Shown: positions 24,201 through 31,530 of the stretch, piece by piece
Layout of the letters: the number at the start of each line of letters is the position of its first letter
Position numbering within the stretch: the first letter of the stretch is position 1
NCBI GenBank assembly: GCA_025774605.1
Contig: JALGVR010000006.1
Location: 1-44,427 of the forward strand
DNA: 44,427 nucleotides
From: a bacterium
Lineage (GTDB): Bacteria; Electryoneota; AABM5-125-24; Hatepunaeales; Hatepunaeaceae
Direction of reading: 5' to 3'
Translations under genes and position numbers: made by a program
The notes under the pieces: model-generated
Seen by the model: the letters and a program-made list of their open reading frames with translations, nothing else
The model's database searches: none
What the model was told of the DNA's origin: nothing

Positions 24201-26348
24201 TTCAGTGGTAACGGTAATTTCACCTTCGGGAACCTCAGCGCCCAGGTTGGCGATCATCAGGTTGATATCGATTGTCTCACCCGGGTTGGGGATGCCGTCC
24301 TCGTCGTCCTCGATATCCCAGTCTATCACACCGAGGTAGTAATCCTTCTCTTCAACCGGTATTTCGGCAAGGTAGGGCTTCACGTTGTGCCTGGTTACGG
24401 TAACCATCAGTTCACCTTCCGACAGGGCGTCCGACGGGATGAAGAAGTGAGCCTCACCTTCATCGTTCGTGTATGCCGTCACCTGGAATTCGTCGTCAGC
24501 CTTGTACAGGCAGACGAGGGCGTCCGCGAGTGGATCGTGGTTGTTCTGATGGTCGTCGTCGCCGGTGACGGTTATGGTGAAGTAACTGCCGCCCAACGGC
24601 AGGGATTCAGGATGTTCTGCGGCGATGATCAGCGGGATTCCTGTCCAGATGTGCGTTGCGGGATCGCCCATCAGGTTGATCCAGCGGCTGAAATTGCCAA
24701 CGGCTGCATTGTCGAAACCGTGATACTGGCGGTATATTTCATACCTGCCGCGGTTGATGGCGGTTCCGAAGTTCCACAGATTTTCCTTGAGGAAGCCTAC
24801 CCAGATGCCGGTTGAAACCGCATTATTGTATTGTACATGTGTCCGGGATGTACAGAAACCGACACTGCCGATGCCGCCGCCGGGTGATCTGAGCATGGCT
24901 TCGGAGACGCCGGTTGTGCCGATGTAATTACCGGATCCGCAGGTGAGAATAGTGGCGACCGGATACTGTTCATGGGCGCGGAAACCCAGAATCATGCCCG
25001 GGGATGTGCCTTCGATGCCGATCCAGCCTCGGTAATTCGCAATCGCAACCCCTCTTAGAAATTCACTGGTGAAGAACTGGGGTACAGATTGATTCTGAAA
25101 CCTGGCGTTGTAATACCATTCGTGCACGTTATCGAAACCGCGCTCCATAAGTTCGTTGCGCAGCCAGCGGTTCACCAGGATGGTCGAGAGACCCGATATA
25201 CTGTTGCCGGCACAGACCATTCCCTGGATGAACCAGTCCGTATCTTCCATATACGGATCCGCTTCGTAGCTGACCAGTTTTTCCACCACCTGTTCCAGAC
25301 GGTTGACGCTCTCAACCGAGATACGCCCGATGTCGGCGTCCGCCAGTATGTCGTTGCCTTCAAGCAGGACATAATCCAGGTCTGTTGTGGCGTTGTAGGC
25401 GTTGATGTTGATCGTTCCCTCTCCGTCGCCGACCAGAACAACCATCTCCGGTGGATTGTCCCAGTCGTTATAGGCATCGCGTATTATGTTCCTGACCGTG
25501 TTTGTTCCCGGATTGTTCCTGACGTCGACGGCATGAACCTCCCAGCCCTGCCGGGCGCGCCACTCGATCAGCGGCTCGATTGCCTCCTCGACGCCATTGA
25601 CGGTCGGATAGATTATAAGATATGATCCGCGCTGCGGATGTTCGGGCTGGTCGCGCCGCGGCGGCGGATTGACGACCAGTGATTCCAATATCTTCTGGAT
25701 GCTGGATGAGGGCCTGGGGCGATCGGGATCGTGGACGATATTCTCACCTGTCCCGCTGTATTCAAGGTGAAAATCGAACCGGTCGTTGTACTTCACCGCA
25801 TGGGTCTGCGGGTTGTATTGTATGGGGAAGATGGTTATCTGAACCAGTCGATAGCCGCGCAGGATCGCCGGCTTGCTCACGACAACGGGTTCCGGAGGCC
25901 AAAAGCCCTCGTAGGCAAGAAATTCCGCCGAAGGTGATCCCGGCGCGCTCAGATCCGTCGAACCATCCTGTTTCGGGCAGATGAATGGTCGATCGCATTC
26001 CTCAATCCGGTCTTCGATCCTGTCGACATGAAGTATGATGCCCGCCGTCGGCGGAACCAGCACCAGACGGGTTATCATCGGCAGCTCGGGCCAGCCTGGT
26101 CTGCAGGTTACCGGTTCAAGTCCGGGATCAGCCTTTGCATATTTATCGCCGTTGTAGGTAATCCGTTTCAGGGAGTTATCCTTAACCTCCAGATTAAGGG
26201 ATATGGCCGACCCGTCTTGGCGCGAGACATCCAATATATATCTGTCATCGCGAGGCTCAGATGACAGCGAATCACTGAGACCAAAGAAGGGTGCAATCAA
26301 GAGGATATTCGAAATCAAAATAACCCAGATAAGTGACCTCTTGAACAT
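21201..26348 (-). CDS. Peptidase C25 (gingipain-like) domain protein with T9SS-type C-terminal domain
   Basis: A giant exported protein of 1715 residues. GGAGG at 6-nt spacing points to the ATG at 26348 (MFKRSLIWVILISNILLIAPFFG signal peptide); an ATG one codon earlier and an open frame to 26384 also exist. Order: signal peptide; C25 propeptide-like region (about 50-220); C25 domain (about 235-580) starting YLIIYPTVNGVEEAIEPLIEWRARQGWEV, with nucleophile-type Cys470 in ILTCGSG and GGGIGSVGFCTSRTHV; immunoglobulin-like sandwiches; a nidogen-like or jelly-roll region (YGDLFDRITICTNGWAAFGSY); CarboxypepD-reg-like domain; LLHPEF linker; propeller-like region; sorting domain (LDQNRPNPFNPSTVISYSLRE...GIYFYRLNSG, ending VVVK). 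Where gingipains have Y-x-G-H, this has NYRGW with Trp442, so activity is uncertain. It carries its own sorting domain, so it is probably a T9SS cargo rather than the PorU sortase. Confidence 0.87.
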   Translation of the reverse strand: MFKRSLIWVILISNILLIAPFFGLSDSLSSEPRDDRYILDVSRQDGSAISLNLEVKDNSLKRITYNGDKYAKADPGLEPVTCRPGWPELPMITRLVLVPPTAGIILHVDRIEDRIEECDRPFICPKQDGSTDLSAPGSPSAEFLAYEGFWPPEPVVVSKPAILRGYRLVQITIFPIQYNPQTHAVKYNDRFDFHLEYSGTGENIVHDPDRPRPSSSIQKILESLVVNPPPRRDQPEHPQRGSYLIIYPTVNGVEEAIEPLIEWRARQGWEVHAVDVRNNPGTNTVRNIIRDAYNDWDNPPEMVVLVGDGEGTININAYNATTDLDYVLLEGNDILADADIGRISVESVNRLEQVVEKLVSYEADPYMEDTDWFIQGMVCAGNSISGLSTILVNRWLRNELMERGFDNVHEWYYNARFQNQSVPQFFTSEFLRGVAIANYRGWIGIEGTSPGMILGFRAHEQYPVATILTCGSGNYIGTTGVSEAMLRSPGGGIGSVGFCTSRTHVQYNNAVSTGIWVGFLKENLWNFGTAINRGRYEIYRQYHGFDNAAVGNFSRWINLMGDPATHIWTGIPLIIAAEHPESLPLGGSYFTITVTGDDDHQNNHDPLADALVCLYKADDEFQVTAYTNDEGEAHFFIPSDALSEGELMVTVTRHNVKPYLAEIPVEEKDYYLGVIDWDIEDDEDGIPNPGETIDINLMIANLGAEVPEGEITVTTESLSEWAEVISDPFSTDDIPRVDETVDVPVRIQLDPAAPEGEEIMLAVETRNGDISWRSMASLDVNSPRIAVEEFDFEGGDLEPGAIRSLDIEIANTGRKILEHFTARLWSEAGVARVIEDEVGYEAIEPGETGNAQNGVFRVRAHPLTIPGMKIVFVLTVETENGFRDTTSITYQVGNPGQGDPFGPDDYGYVCFDSGDEDWEIRPEYEWIEIDPDEDDNDFNGENLGLRDSGEDQDESEVVDLPFDFQYYGDLFDRITICTNGWAAFGSYPRLSDFRNRRIASGGGPNAQLCVFWDNLRTGRILTYHDEDGGRFIVEWNNMSRLWGGQRETFELILYSQEAQPTYTGDGVIIFQYKDIQNASGNDAAGNDTPYATVGIGNLDDTDGLEYTYWNRYHDGATQLRDEMAIKFTTATHFITGVLNGTVTDAATGEPVADAEIIASRGPRLGGFWSESDTLGQYLNDEVLIGEHYSITASAQGYNDSTLTGFEILEGETLTVDFALLHPEFNLSGEELEFTMLPDSVTEAGLTLRNSGNGTLRFTSRYVYVFDNEEAGFGPAGQMEGPTVGPTRQTGRDDPDDTWDELLTWNAGDTLDDSRINGIVYDHHNNHWIISGDAGGADENWLYIFDRRGSYVDRIAQPIAGRYGIRDMDYYNGQLYCATSGSYIMLVDPESGEEINRWTSPQRLRSIRNVAVVNDTLLFASDISNDLFLVRIADDSTLAEVRRYPLRDPRDENLRIRMYGLSYFRDDPDGFNLYIMSNNDPFSDPEAPNISIFKLNTINGEIRLLTTLSNMDPNTSGRGGITITPKWNNLVWVLAAVFDNPDGDFVDIFELAPNSSWLDYTPRSDTLLATESVPIQFEIASADLDTGRYGVVIEFNHNAGDGITQRSVTLHVVDELPPPPYADEDEMLPFEYSLDQNRPNPFNPSTVISYSLREPGLTQLTIFDLLGREVNSLVNTRQAPGRYDVTFDSGGLPAGIYFYRLNSGSFSAVRKMVVVK

Positions 26349-26488
26349 CATGATCCTCCGGAGTTGATGGTTGTTGGACTTCACTGGGATCGGTCAACCA
26401 TTTTGAAAAGTTAAACCAACTCAGCTGCTATAACTAAAGCTTAAGTTCAGGTTCGACACTACTGATTTATAACTTTCTGGTAAACAAA

Positions 26489-26517
26489 ATGTTATGTTTT
26501 ACAGGCTGATTTATCAA
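26489..26517 (-). promoter_or_regulatory. Possible promoter for the C25 protein gene
   Basis: Read on the minus strand: TTGATA (26517-26512), a 17-nt spacer and TAACAT (26494-26489), about 140 nt before the start. It matches the consensus moderately and lies in a very AT-rich divergent intergenic region (26349-26753) that also holds the stronger plus-strand promoter at 26638. Confidence 0.35.
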
Positions 26518-26637
26518 ATTTGTCTTCATTCATAATATAAACCAAATATATTTAATGCACAACTATTTTTATGCTGAAATGGGTTGCATTGAAGCTTGGA
26601 AAGTAACAGTTTTATTGCTGAGCTGTAATAATGGAAC

Positions 26638-26666
26638 TTGACAAAGCGATCGGTTTGTGCTTATAT
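26638..26666 (+). promoter_or_regulatory. Near-consensus promoter for the barrel gene
   Basis: TTGACA (26638-26643), a 17-nt spacer and TTATAT (26661-26666), 87 nt before the GTG at 26754. It matches the architecture of the promoters at 263 and 13791. Confidence 0.6.
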
Positions 26667-26753
26667 TCAGTCATTACCGGAGTTCTATCCGCTGTACTGC
26701 AGGCTGTTTCCCCAGCGGATTAACTAAACCCGTCAATAAGGAGGGCTTGTTAC

Positions 26754-27935
26754 GTGAGTGTTAACCTGAAATGTATAGTTGTGTGTCTGCTTATCGCTTG
26801 CGTACTCAGCTTATCGCTTCCAGCACAGGGCGGTCAATTTTACGGCGGCAGGGGATATCTGCACACCAACTCAGCGCTGTTGCTGCCACCGGGAGCCCTT
26901 GATATTAGTTTGTATGCCAGGGCGTATATGACCACGGTGGATGTGTCAAGCGAATGGAGTACCATTTCCGATGGTACCAGCGCCTTCACAGCCAGTTTCG
27001 GATTTACGCGCCGGGTTGAGCTGGGTTTTACGCAGATTCTGTATCAGGATCTGAACAATACGCCCCGGGATGACATGGAAATCACGACGCTGATCCCCGG
27101 TGACACCTATATCCGCTTTAAGATCGGCGGATGGGCGATCGGACAGAAGATGTTCATGAGTGTGCTGCCTGCCCTTCGCTATCGGGTTGCGAAATATCAT
27201 GACGTTCATTTCGAGCCATATGAAAGTAAAGCGGTCGAAGCTGAATTTATCGGAGCCTGGTCGTACTATTGGAAGCCTCTTTACCCCGATGAAGATAAAT
27301 CGCTGCATCTGAACCTCGGTTATCTCAACCATAACGACAAGGACAGCCCGACCGAATCTTCACAGGCTTTGAACTATCTGGTATGCATGATGTTTCCCAT
27401 GCGCATGTTTGACGTCGGATTTGAACTGTACGGAAACAAGTTCCTGCAGCGACCCGACGTGAGCGTGCTTGGCCGGGAGGATTGGGCTTATGTTACACCG
27501 CTTGCCAGATACAAGCCGTTCAAGGGATTTCAATTTACCCTGGGAGTGGATCTCCTGCTGCAGGGTAATGAAAATACCACTGAACCCCAGCCAGGATCGT
27601 CTTTCAGAAATATCGACGATTATCCGAACTATGCGAAATGGCGGATAACCGGCCGCATCAACTTCGCTCCCTCCACCGCCTTTTATATCTCCCCGACTTT
27701 TGTGAGATCCGAAGAGCCCGGGACCGGTCAGGGACGAACCAGCCTGCAGAGAAGCGAAGGCGGCGGCGGGTTCGATTTCTTGAATCGAGATGATCTGTTT
27801 AAATGGGCGATCGAAGAACACACCGGAGGTGTAAGCGCGGTTGATCTGGATCTGGAAAAACTGCGCCAGGAGCGGATAAAGGCTGAGGAGGACCTTAAGA
27901 AATTAAAGAGGAAGCTGGAAGAAAAAAAGAAGTGA
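26754..27935 (+). CDS. Exported barrel-like protein with C-terminal coiled coil
   Basis: I do not recognise a named family. The 393-residue protein has a signal peptide (about 1-27, LKCIVVCLLIACVLSLSLPAQG) and then repeated amphipathic strands with aromatic ends (GALDISLYARAYMTT, TASFGFTRRVELGFTQILY, YIRFKIGGWAIGQKMF, FQFTLGVDLLLQG, INFAPSTAFYISPTFVR). These suggest an outer-membrane beta barrel. The last 30 residues (LEKLRQERIKAEEDLKKLKRKLEEKKK) form a highly charged coiled coil, unusual for a barrel C-terminus and possibly periplasmic. AAGGAGGG at 8-nt spacing supports the GTG start. Diverges from the C25 gene with separate promoters. Confidence 0.65.
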   Translation: MSVNLKCIVVCLLIACVLSLSLPAQGGQFYGGRGYLHTNSALLLPPGALDISLYARAYMTTVDVSSEWSTISDGTSAFTASFGFTRRVELGFTQILYQDLNNTPRDDMEITTLIPGDTYIRFKIGGWAIGQKMFMSVLPALRYRVAKYHDVHFEPYESKAVEAEFIGAWSYYWKPLYPDEDKSLHLNLGYLNHNDKDSPTESSQALNYLVCMMFPMRMFDVGFELYGNKFLQRPDVSVLGREDWAYVTPLARYKPFKGFQFTLGVDLLLQGNENTTEPQPGSSFRNIDDYPNYAKWRITGRINFAPSTAFYISPTFVRSEEPGTGQGRTSLQRSEGGGGFDFLNRDDLFKWAIEEHTGGVSAVDLDLEKLRQERIKAEEDLKKLKRKLEEKKK

Positions 27936-28090
27936 CCAGGCCTTTGGATTGATGCGGGTTTCCGTATTGTCCGCCTGTCTGATAAAATCCAGGTATTTTG
28001 GATCGAGAGATCTGTTCAGCTCTCCACTTTCAGTAGGGTACGAGTGGTTTGTGGAACAGATTTTTCGCGTCTGGGCGAAAAACAATTGAC

Positions 28091-29398
28091 ATGATGAGAA
28101 GAAAAATCTGGAAGACCTTAACAAGCCTGCGTTATCCCAAGATTTTCAGGCTGCAGGGAAGCCTTGAAGAATCGCAGTGGTGGAGCAGGGACCAGATACG
28201 TGAACTTCAATGGAGCAAGCTGAAAGCCCTGGTCGCCCACGCCTATGCGGATGTTCCCTTCTATAGACGGACATGGAGCGAAATCGGGTTTCACCCCGAT
28301 GACCTTACGCCGGATTCATTCAGACAGTTGCCATTGTTGAAAAAACAGACAATCAAGCTTCGAGCCGACGATCTTGTCTGTCGGGAACTCCTGCGGAATG
28401 CCAGATTTAACTCGACCGGCGGGTCGACCGGTGAACCGATCCAGTTTTACCAGGACAGGGGCTTTCCCTCGATATTTTATGCCGCGGCTTTCCGACACAA
28501 TCGATGGTCGGGATGGCGACCGGGCGATCCGGTGTTGCGCCTGTGGGGAAATCCATCCGATCTTGGCGGTGCCGTCCGGCAGAGAATCAGTCGGATAATA
28601 TCAGGCGGTACGACGATCAACGCCTTTAAGCTGAGTGAAGAGTCGTTTGAACGGGCTCGTCACTTTCTGGAGACCACCAAACCAACATTGCTGACCGGCT
28701 ATTCGTCGGCGGTTGTCGCTTTTGCCGAGTACCTTGGGGAGTCGGGAAGGACGATCGAGCACAATCTCAGGGGAATAATCACGTCCGCTGAGGTGTTGAC
28801 ACCGGAGATGCGCCGGAAGATCCAGCAGGTGTTCAAGGTCAGGGTATACGATCGATACGGCTGTCGCGAGGTCGGCCTGATCGCCAGCCAGTGTGAATAT
28901 GGTTCGCTGCATGTTAACGATGAGAACCTCCTCGTCGAATATGAGGAGACGACCGGCGGGTTAACCGAGATCATCGTCACCGATCTGAATAATCGTGTAA
29001 TGCCGTTTATACGTTATAAAATCGGTGATGTCGGGCGCTCCTCGATTCGTAACTGCGGGTGTGGGCGTGGGTTGACCGTCATGGGTGAGGTTTCCGGTCG
29101 AACCACCGAACTGCTGCTGAACGCCGATGGCGGCATTATCTCCGGACCTGCGCTGACGCTTGTGTTCAAGGACTTGAGGGAAGTCAGGCAGGTTCAACTG
29201 TTTCAGCCGCGCGCCGGCGAGTTGATCGTGAGACTGGTGCGGGACGGTGGTTACAGTCATGATACAGAGGGACTTATACTTGGCAGACTGCTGGAGATAT
29301 TCGGCGCGCGGATGCAGATTCAATTTGAATACCCGGACGTGATAGCCTCGGAATCATCTGGGAAGTACCGCTTTGCGATTTCAAATGTTCACAATTAG
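28091..29398 (+). CDS. CapK/PaaK-family adenylate-forming enzyme
   Basis: Probable AMP-forming ligase related to phenylacetate-CoA ligase and the CapK capsule protein. The 435-residue protein shows RELQWSKLKALVAHAYADVPFYR (family N-terminus), the AMP-binding P-loop STGGSTGEP (108-116), TLLTGYSSAVVAFAEYL, ITSAEVLTPEMRRKI, the A5-like motif DRYGCREVGLIASQC, and VTDLNNRVMPFIRYKIGDVG, whose last part matches the A7-type motif. FxxYxxSE-type residues are lacking, as is normal in CapK-like members. These enzymes often sit in exopolysaccharide or lipid gene sets; the acyl substrate is unknown. The frame is open from 28049 (TTG); I prefer the ATG pair at 28091/28094, though neither has a strong ribosome site. 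Confidence 0.83.
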   Translation: MMRRKIWKTLTSLRYPKIFRLQGSLEESQWWSRDQIRELQWSKLKALVAHAYADVPFYRRTWSEIGFHPDDLTPDSFRQLPLLKKQTIKLRADDLVCRELLRNARFNSTGGSTGEPIQFYQDRGFPSIFYAAAFRHNRWSGWRPGDPVLRLWGNPSDLGGAVRQRISRIISGGTTINAFKLSEESFERARHFLETTKPTLLTGYSSAVVAFAEYLGESGRTIEHNLRGIITSAEVLTPEMRRKIQQVFKVRVYDRYGCREVGLIASQCEYGSLHVNDENLLVEYEETTGGLTEIIVTDLNNRVMPFIRYKIGDVGRSSIRNCGCGRGLTVMGEVSGRTTELLLNADGGIISGPALTLVFKDLREVRQVQLFQPRAGELIVRLVRDGGYSHDTEGLILGRLLEIFGARMQIQFEYPDVIASESSGKYRFAISNVHN

Positions 29399-29487
29399 CG
29401 CATACGTATATTAGCAGTTTTGGTATTACTGTTTTATAGCCTTATATTATTATTTGACTGAAGTTTCGCAGTCGGTTCCAAGTCTTG

Positions 29488-29515
29488 TCATTCCTGCGAA
29501 GGCAGGAATCCAGAT
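29488..29515. repeat. Single REP-type hairpin of the copy A/B family
   Basis: TTCCTGC-gaag-GCAGGAA (29491-29508), flanked by GTCA and TCCAG, is one arm of the element seen at 1-71. The second arm and spacer core are absent. Confidence 0.65.
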
Positions 29516-29652
29516 TGAGAGTTTTTCCTGATCTTTACACTGGTGAGAACATCATTGACGAAATGACACACCGTTCAAATATTTACCTGAAAGAGCAAGC
29601 CTGAATCGGGAAGCTCGTAATTTTCTGGGATGATAATAAATAGACTTTTATT

Positions 29653-29750
29653 CTGGATCCCCGCCTTCGCGGGGATGACGATGCGCGGCGGGGATGACGA
29701 TGCGCGGCGGGGATGACAACCGGTTGGCGATACGTACGCGGGAATGACTG
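29653..29750. repeat. REP-type arm with 19-bp tandem tail expansion
   Basis: CTGGATCCCCGCCTTCGCGG (29653 onward) is the right arm of the copy A family. After it the tail GGGGATGAC is repeated with a 19-nt period: GATGAC occurs at 29674, 29693 and 29712, with GATGCGCGGCGGG between. A further GGGAATGACTGTCC lies near 29739-29752. The 487-nt gap 29399-29885 otherwise shows no gene. Confidence 0.7.
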
Positions 29751-29885
29751 TCCGTGGTATCCGTTATATATTGGCACGCGTTCAATGACGTGCAAATCTC
29801 CCACAGGGTTGTATCTGGACTGTATAACATTAGAGTTAGTCTCTTAAATTCAATTTTAGTTCCATAAAGGACTTAAGGAGAAATC

Positions 29886-30137
29886 GTGCCTGACAAAGAG
29901 AAAGTAACAATTGATAGAAAAGCGGTCGAGGAAGCTCTTGAGATCGTGCGACCCTCCCTGCAGGCTGACGGCGGTGATGTCTCTCTGATCAGCATCAGCG
30001 ATGATGGTGTGGTTGAAGTGGCGCTGAAGGGCGCCTGTCATGGCTGTCCAATGTCGATGATAACATTGAAGGGAGGGATCGAACGCTTCCTCAGGCAGGC
30101 TGTTCCCGGTGTCAAGGAGGTGATAGCCGCCGGTTAG
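29886..30137 (+). CDS. NifU C-terminal domain (Nfu-type) iron-sulfur scaffold
   Basis: An 83-residue stand-alone Nfu domain that should carry a 4Fe-4S cluster between two protomers and pass it to target enzymes. The motif CHGCPM (Cys51, Cys54) supplies the cluster ligands, preceded by the family signature VRPSLQADGGDVSLI and followed by MSMITLKGGIERFLRQAVPGVKEV. GTG start with AAGGAG at 29875-29880. No SUF or ISC genes are adjacent, which is common for free-standing Nfu genes. Confidence 0.93.
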   Translation: MPDKEKVTIDRKAVEEALEIVRPSLQADGGDVSLISISDDGVVEVALKGACHGCPMSMITLKGGIERFLRQAVPGVKEVIAAG

Positions 30138-30165
30138 ACATTGAATCGTCAATGATTCCGATATT

Positions 30166-30193
30166 CACCGGCAGGCAATTTCGCCTGGCGGTG
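30166..30193 (+). terminator. Hairpin after the Nfu gene
   Basis: CACCGgCAGGC and GCCTGgCGGTG form an 11-bp stem with one mismatch around AATTTC, 28 nt after the stop. It is followed by GAAGGTTGTGTTTGGTTTTG, T-rich but not a clean run, so it is a plausible but imperfect terminator. Confidence 0.5.
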
Positions 30194-30245
30194 GAAGGTT
30201 GTGTTTGGTTTTGTCAATCTACCGTCATTTGTATAACTCAAGATC

Positions 30246-31499
30246 ATGTTTCATGAAGACTTGGTGATAAGGCGCGCCAGGGATGGCGATCTGCCCGAAA
30301 TGGCAAGGATTCACTTCGCGGCATATCCCGGCATCCCGCTGACGCTTGAGGATAGGATCGCTCATTTCAGGGATGACCCCCGTCTTCCGCTGGAGGGTAA
30401 CTGGGTCTGTGAACGGAATGGTCAACTGGTGGCGTTATTCGCCCTGTATGATTTCCAGATGTACCGCTTCGGACTTCGTTTTCCAACCGGTGGCATCGGT
30501 CGTGTCGCAGTTGCTCCCGAAGCACGCCGCGAAAGAATCGCCAACCGGTTGATGGCAAAAGCCGTGGAGATCATGGACCAAAACGGCGTACCGTTGTCCA
30601 TCCTTCATCCCTTTCGTCATGGTTTCTACCGTAAGCTGGGCTGGGGATTGGTTGAACAGGTTCGATTTTATCGCATTCCTCCCCAAGCCCTGCCGTTGTT
30701 TCAGGAGCGCAGCGCTGTGAGACCAGCCATCACCAGCGGGGAGCTGGAGGATGTGATGGCTTGCTATCACAAGGTTGCCGTGGCGTATAACGGAATGCTC
30801 GTGCGCGATGAACCGGTCTGGTTTGAACATGTATTCAAGAATCGGCTGGTCTATTATTACAGGGGTGACGATACCGGTGATGTTGAAGGATATATCATCT
30901 ATCGCTATAATCCGCATGCGGCGGATACCGAGTTTCTGGCTTCAGATCTGATCGTCAGTGAGATGATCTGGTTGAATGAGCGGGCACTCAAAGGTCTGCT
31001 GGGGTTTCTCTCTTCACAACACGATCAGATCGGGAGCGTCGACTATTATGATCACTTCAACCTGCCGATGGAGCAGCTTCTGAATGAACCGATCATGTCC
31101 GGTGGTCACCGCAGCATGATCCTTGGCGCAGAAACCGCCTGGATCGGGTCGGGATTGATGGGGCGCATCGTTCAACTTAGAAAGGTGCTTACCCAGGGGA
31201 AATTCGGCGAAGGCAGGGGCAAGGTCACACTTAAGGTAAAGGATGAGCTGCAACCGGGGAATGCCGGTCAATTGACAGTTGAGTTCGACGACGGCGGGGT
31301 GGAGTTAAACGATAGAAGAGTTGCAGAGTTGACCATGTCCACAGATATTGCTACATTCTCATCGATATACTGGGGCGCTCTCTCCCTCAGGGACGCGCGT
31401 TATCTGGGGATGGTGGAGATTGAGGGTAAAGGCAGAGATGCATCCTTTCTTGACACCGTGTTCTCGTTCCCGAAATCCGTCTGCCTGGATTATTTCTGA
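30246..31499 (+). CDS. Eis-like GNAT N-acetyltransferase
   Basis: A 417-residue protein with the Eis layout: N-terminal GNAT domain, second degenerate GNAT domain and C-terminal SCP2-like domain. VRRARDGDLPEMARIH-type residues open the first GNAT; VAVAPEARRERIANRLM (87-103) is the acetyl-CoA pyrophosphate loop; SILHPFRHGFYRKLGWG contains Tyr128, matching the general-acid Tyr of mycobacterial Eis. The chain ends in ...VCLDYF, and a C-terminal Phe carboxylate is the proposed base in that enzyme. Eis proteins acetylate amines such as aminoglycosides or protein lysines; the substrate here is unknown. The sirtuin gene follows 31 nt downstream in the same direction. Confidence 0.87.
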   Translation: MFHEDLVIRRARDGDLPEMARIHFAAYPGIPLTLEDRIAHFRDDPRLPLEGNWVCERNGQLVALFALYDFQMYRFGLRFPTGGIGRVAVAPEARRERIANRLMAKAVEIMDQNGVPLSILHPFRHGFYRKLGWGLVEQVRFYRIPPQALPLFQERSAVRPAITSGELEDVMACYHKVAVAYNGMLVRDEPVWFEHVFKNRLVYYYRGDDTGDVEGYIIYRYNPHAADTEFLASDLIVSEMIWLNERALKGLLGFLSSQHDQIGSVDYYDHFNLPMEQLLNEPIMSGGHRSMILGAETAWIGSGLMGRIVQLRKVLTQGKFGEGRGKVTLKVKDELQPGNAGQLTVEFDDGGVELNDRRVAELTMSTDIATFSSIYWGALSLRDARYLGMVEIEGKGRDASFLDTVFSFPKSVCLDYF

Positions 31500-31530
31500 C
31501 AAGTGTAAACTTAAGAGGGGACATATGTAG

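Noticed and set aside
21201-26348. PorU, the T9SS sortase
   Set aside because: PorU also has a C25 domain, but this protein carries its own sorting domain and large extra modules and has Trp at the expected His, so a cargo is more likely.
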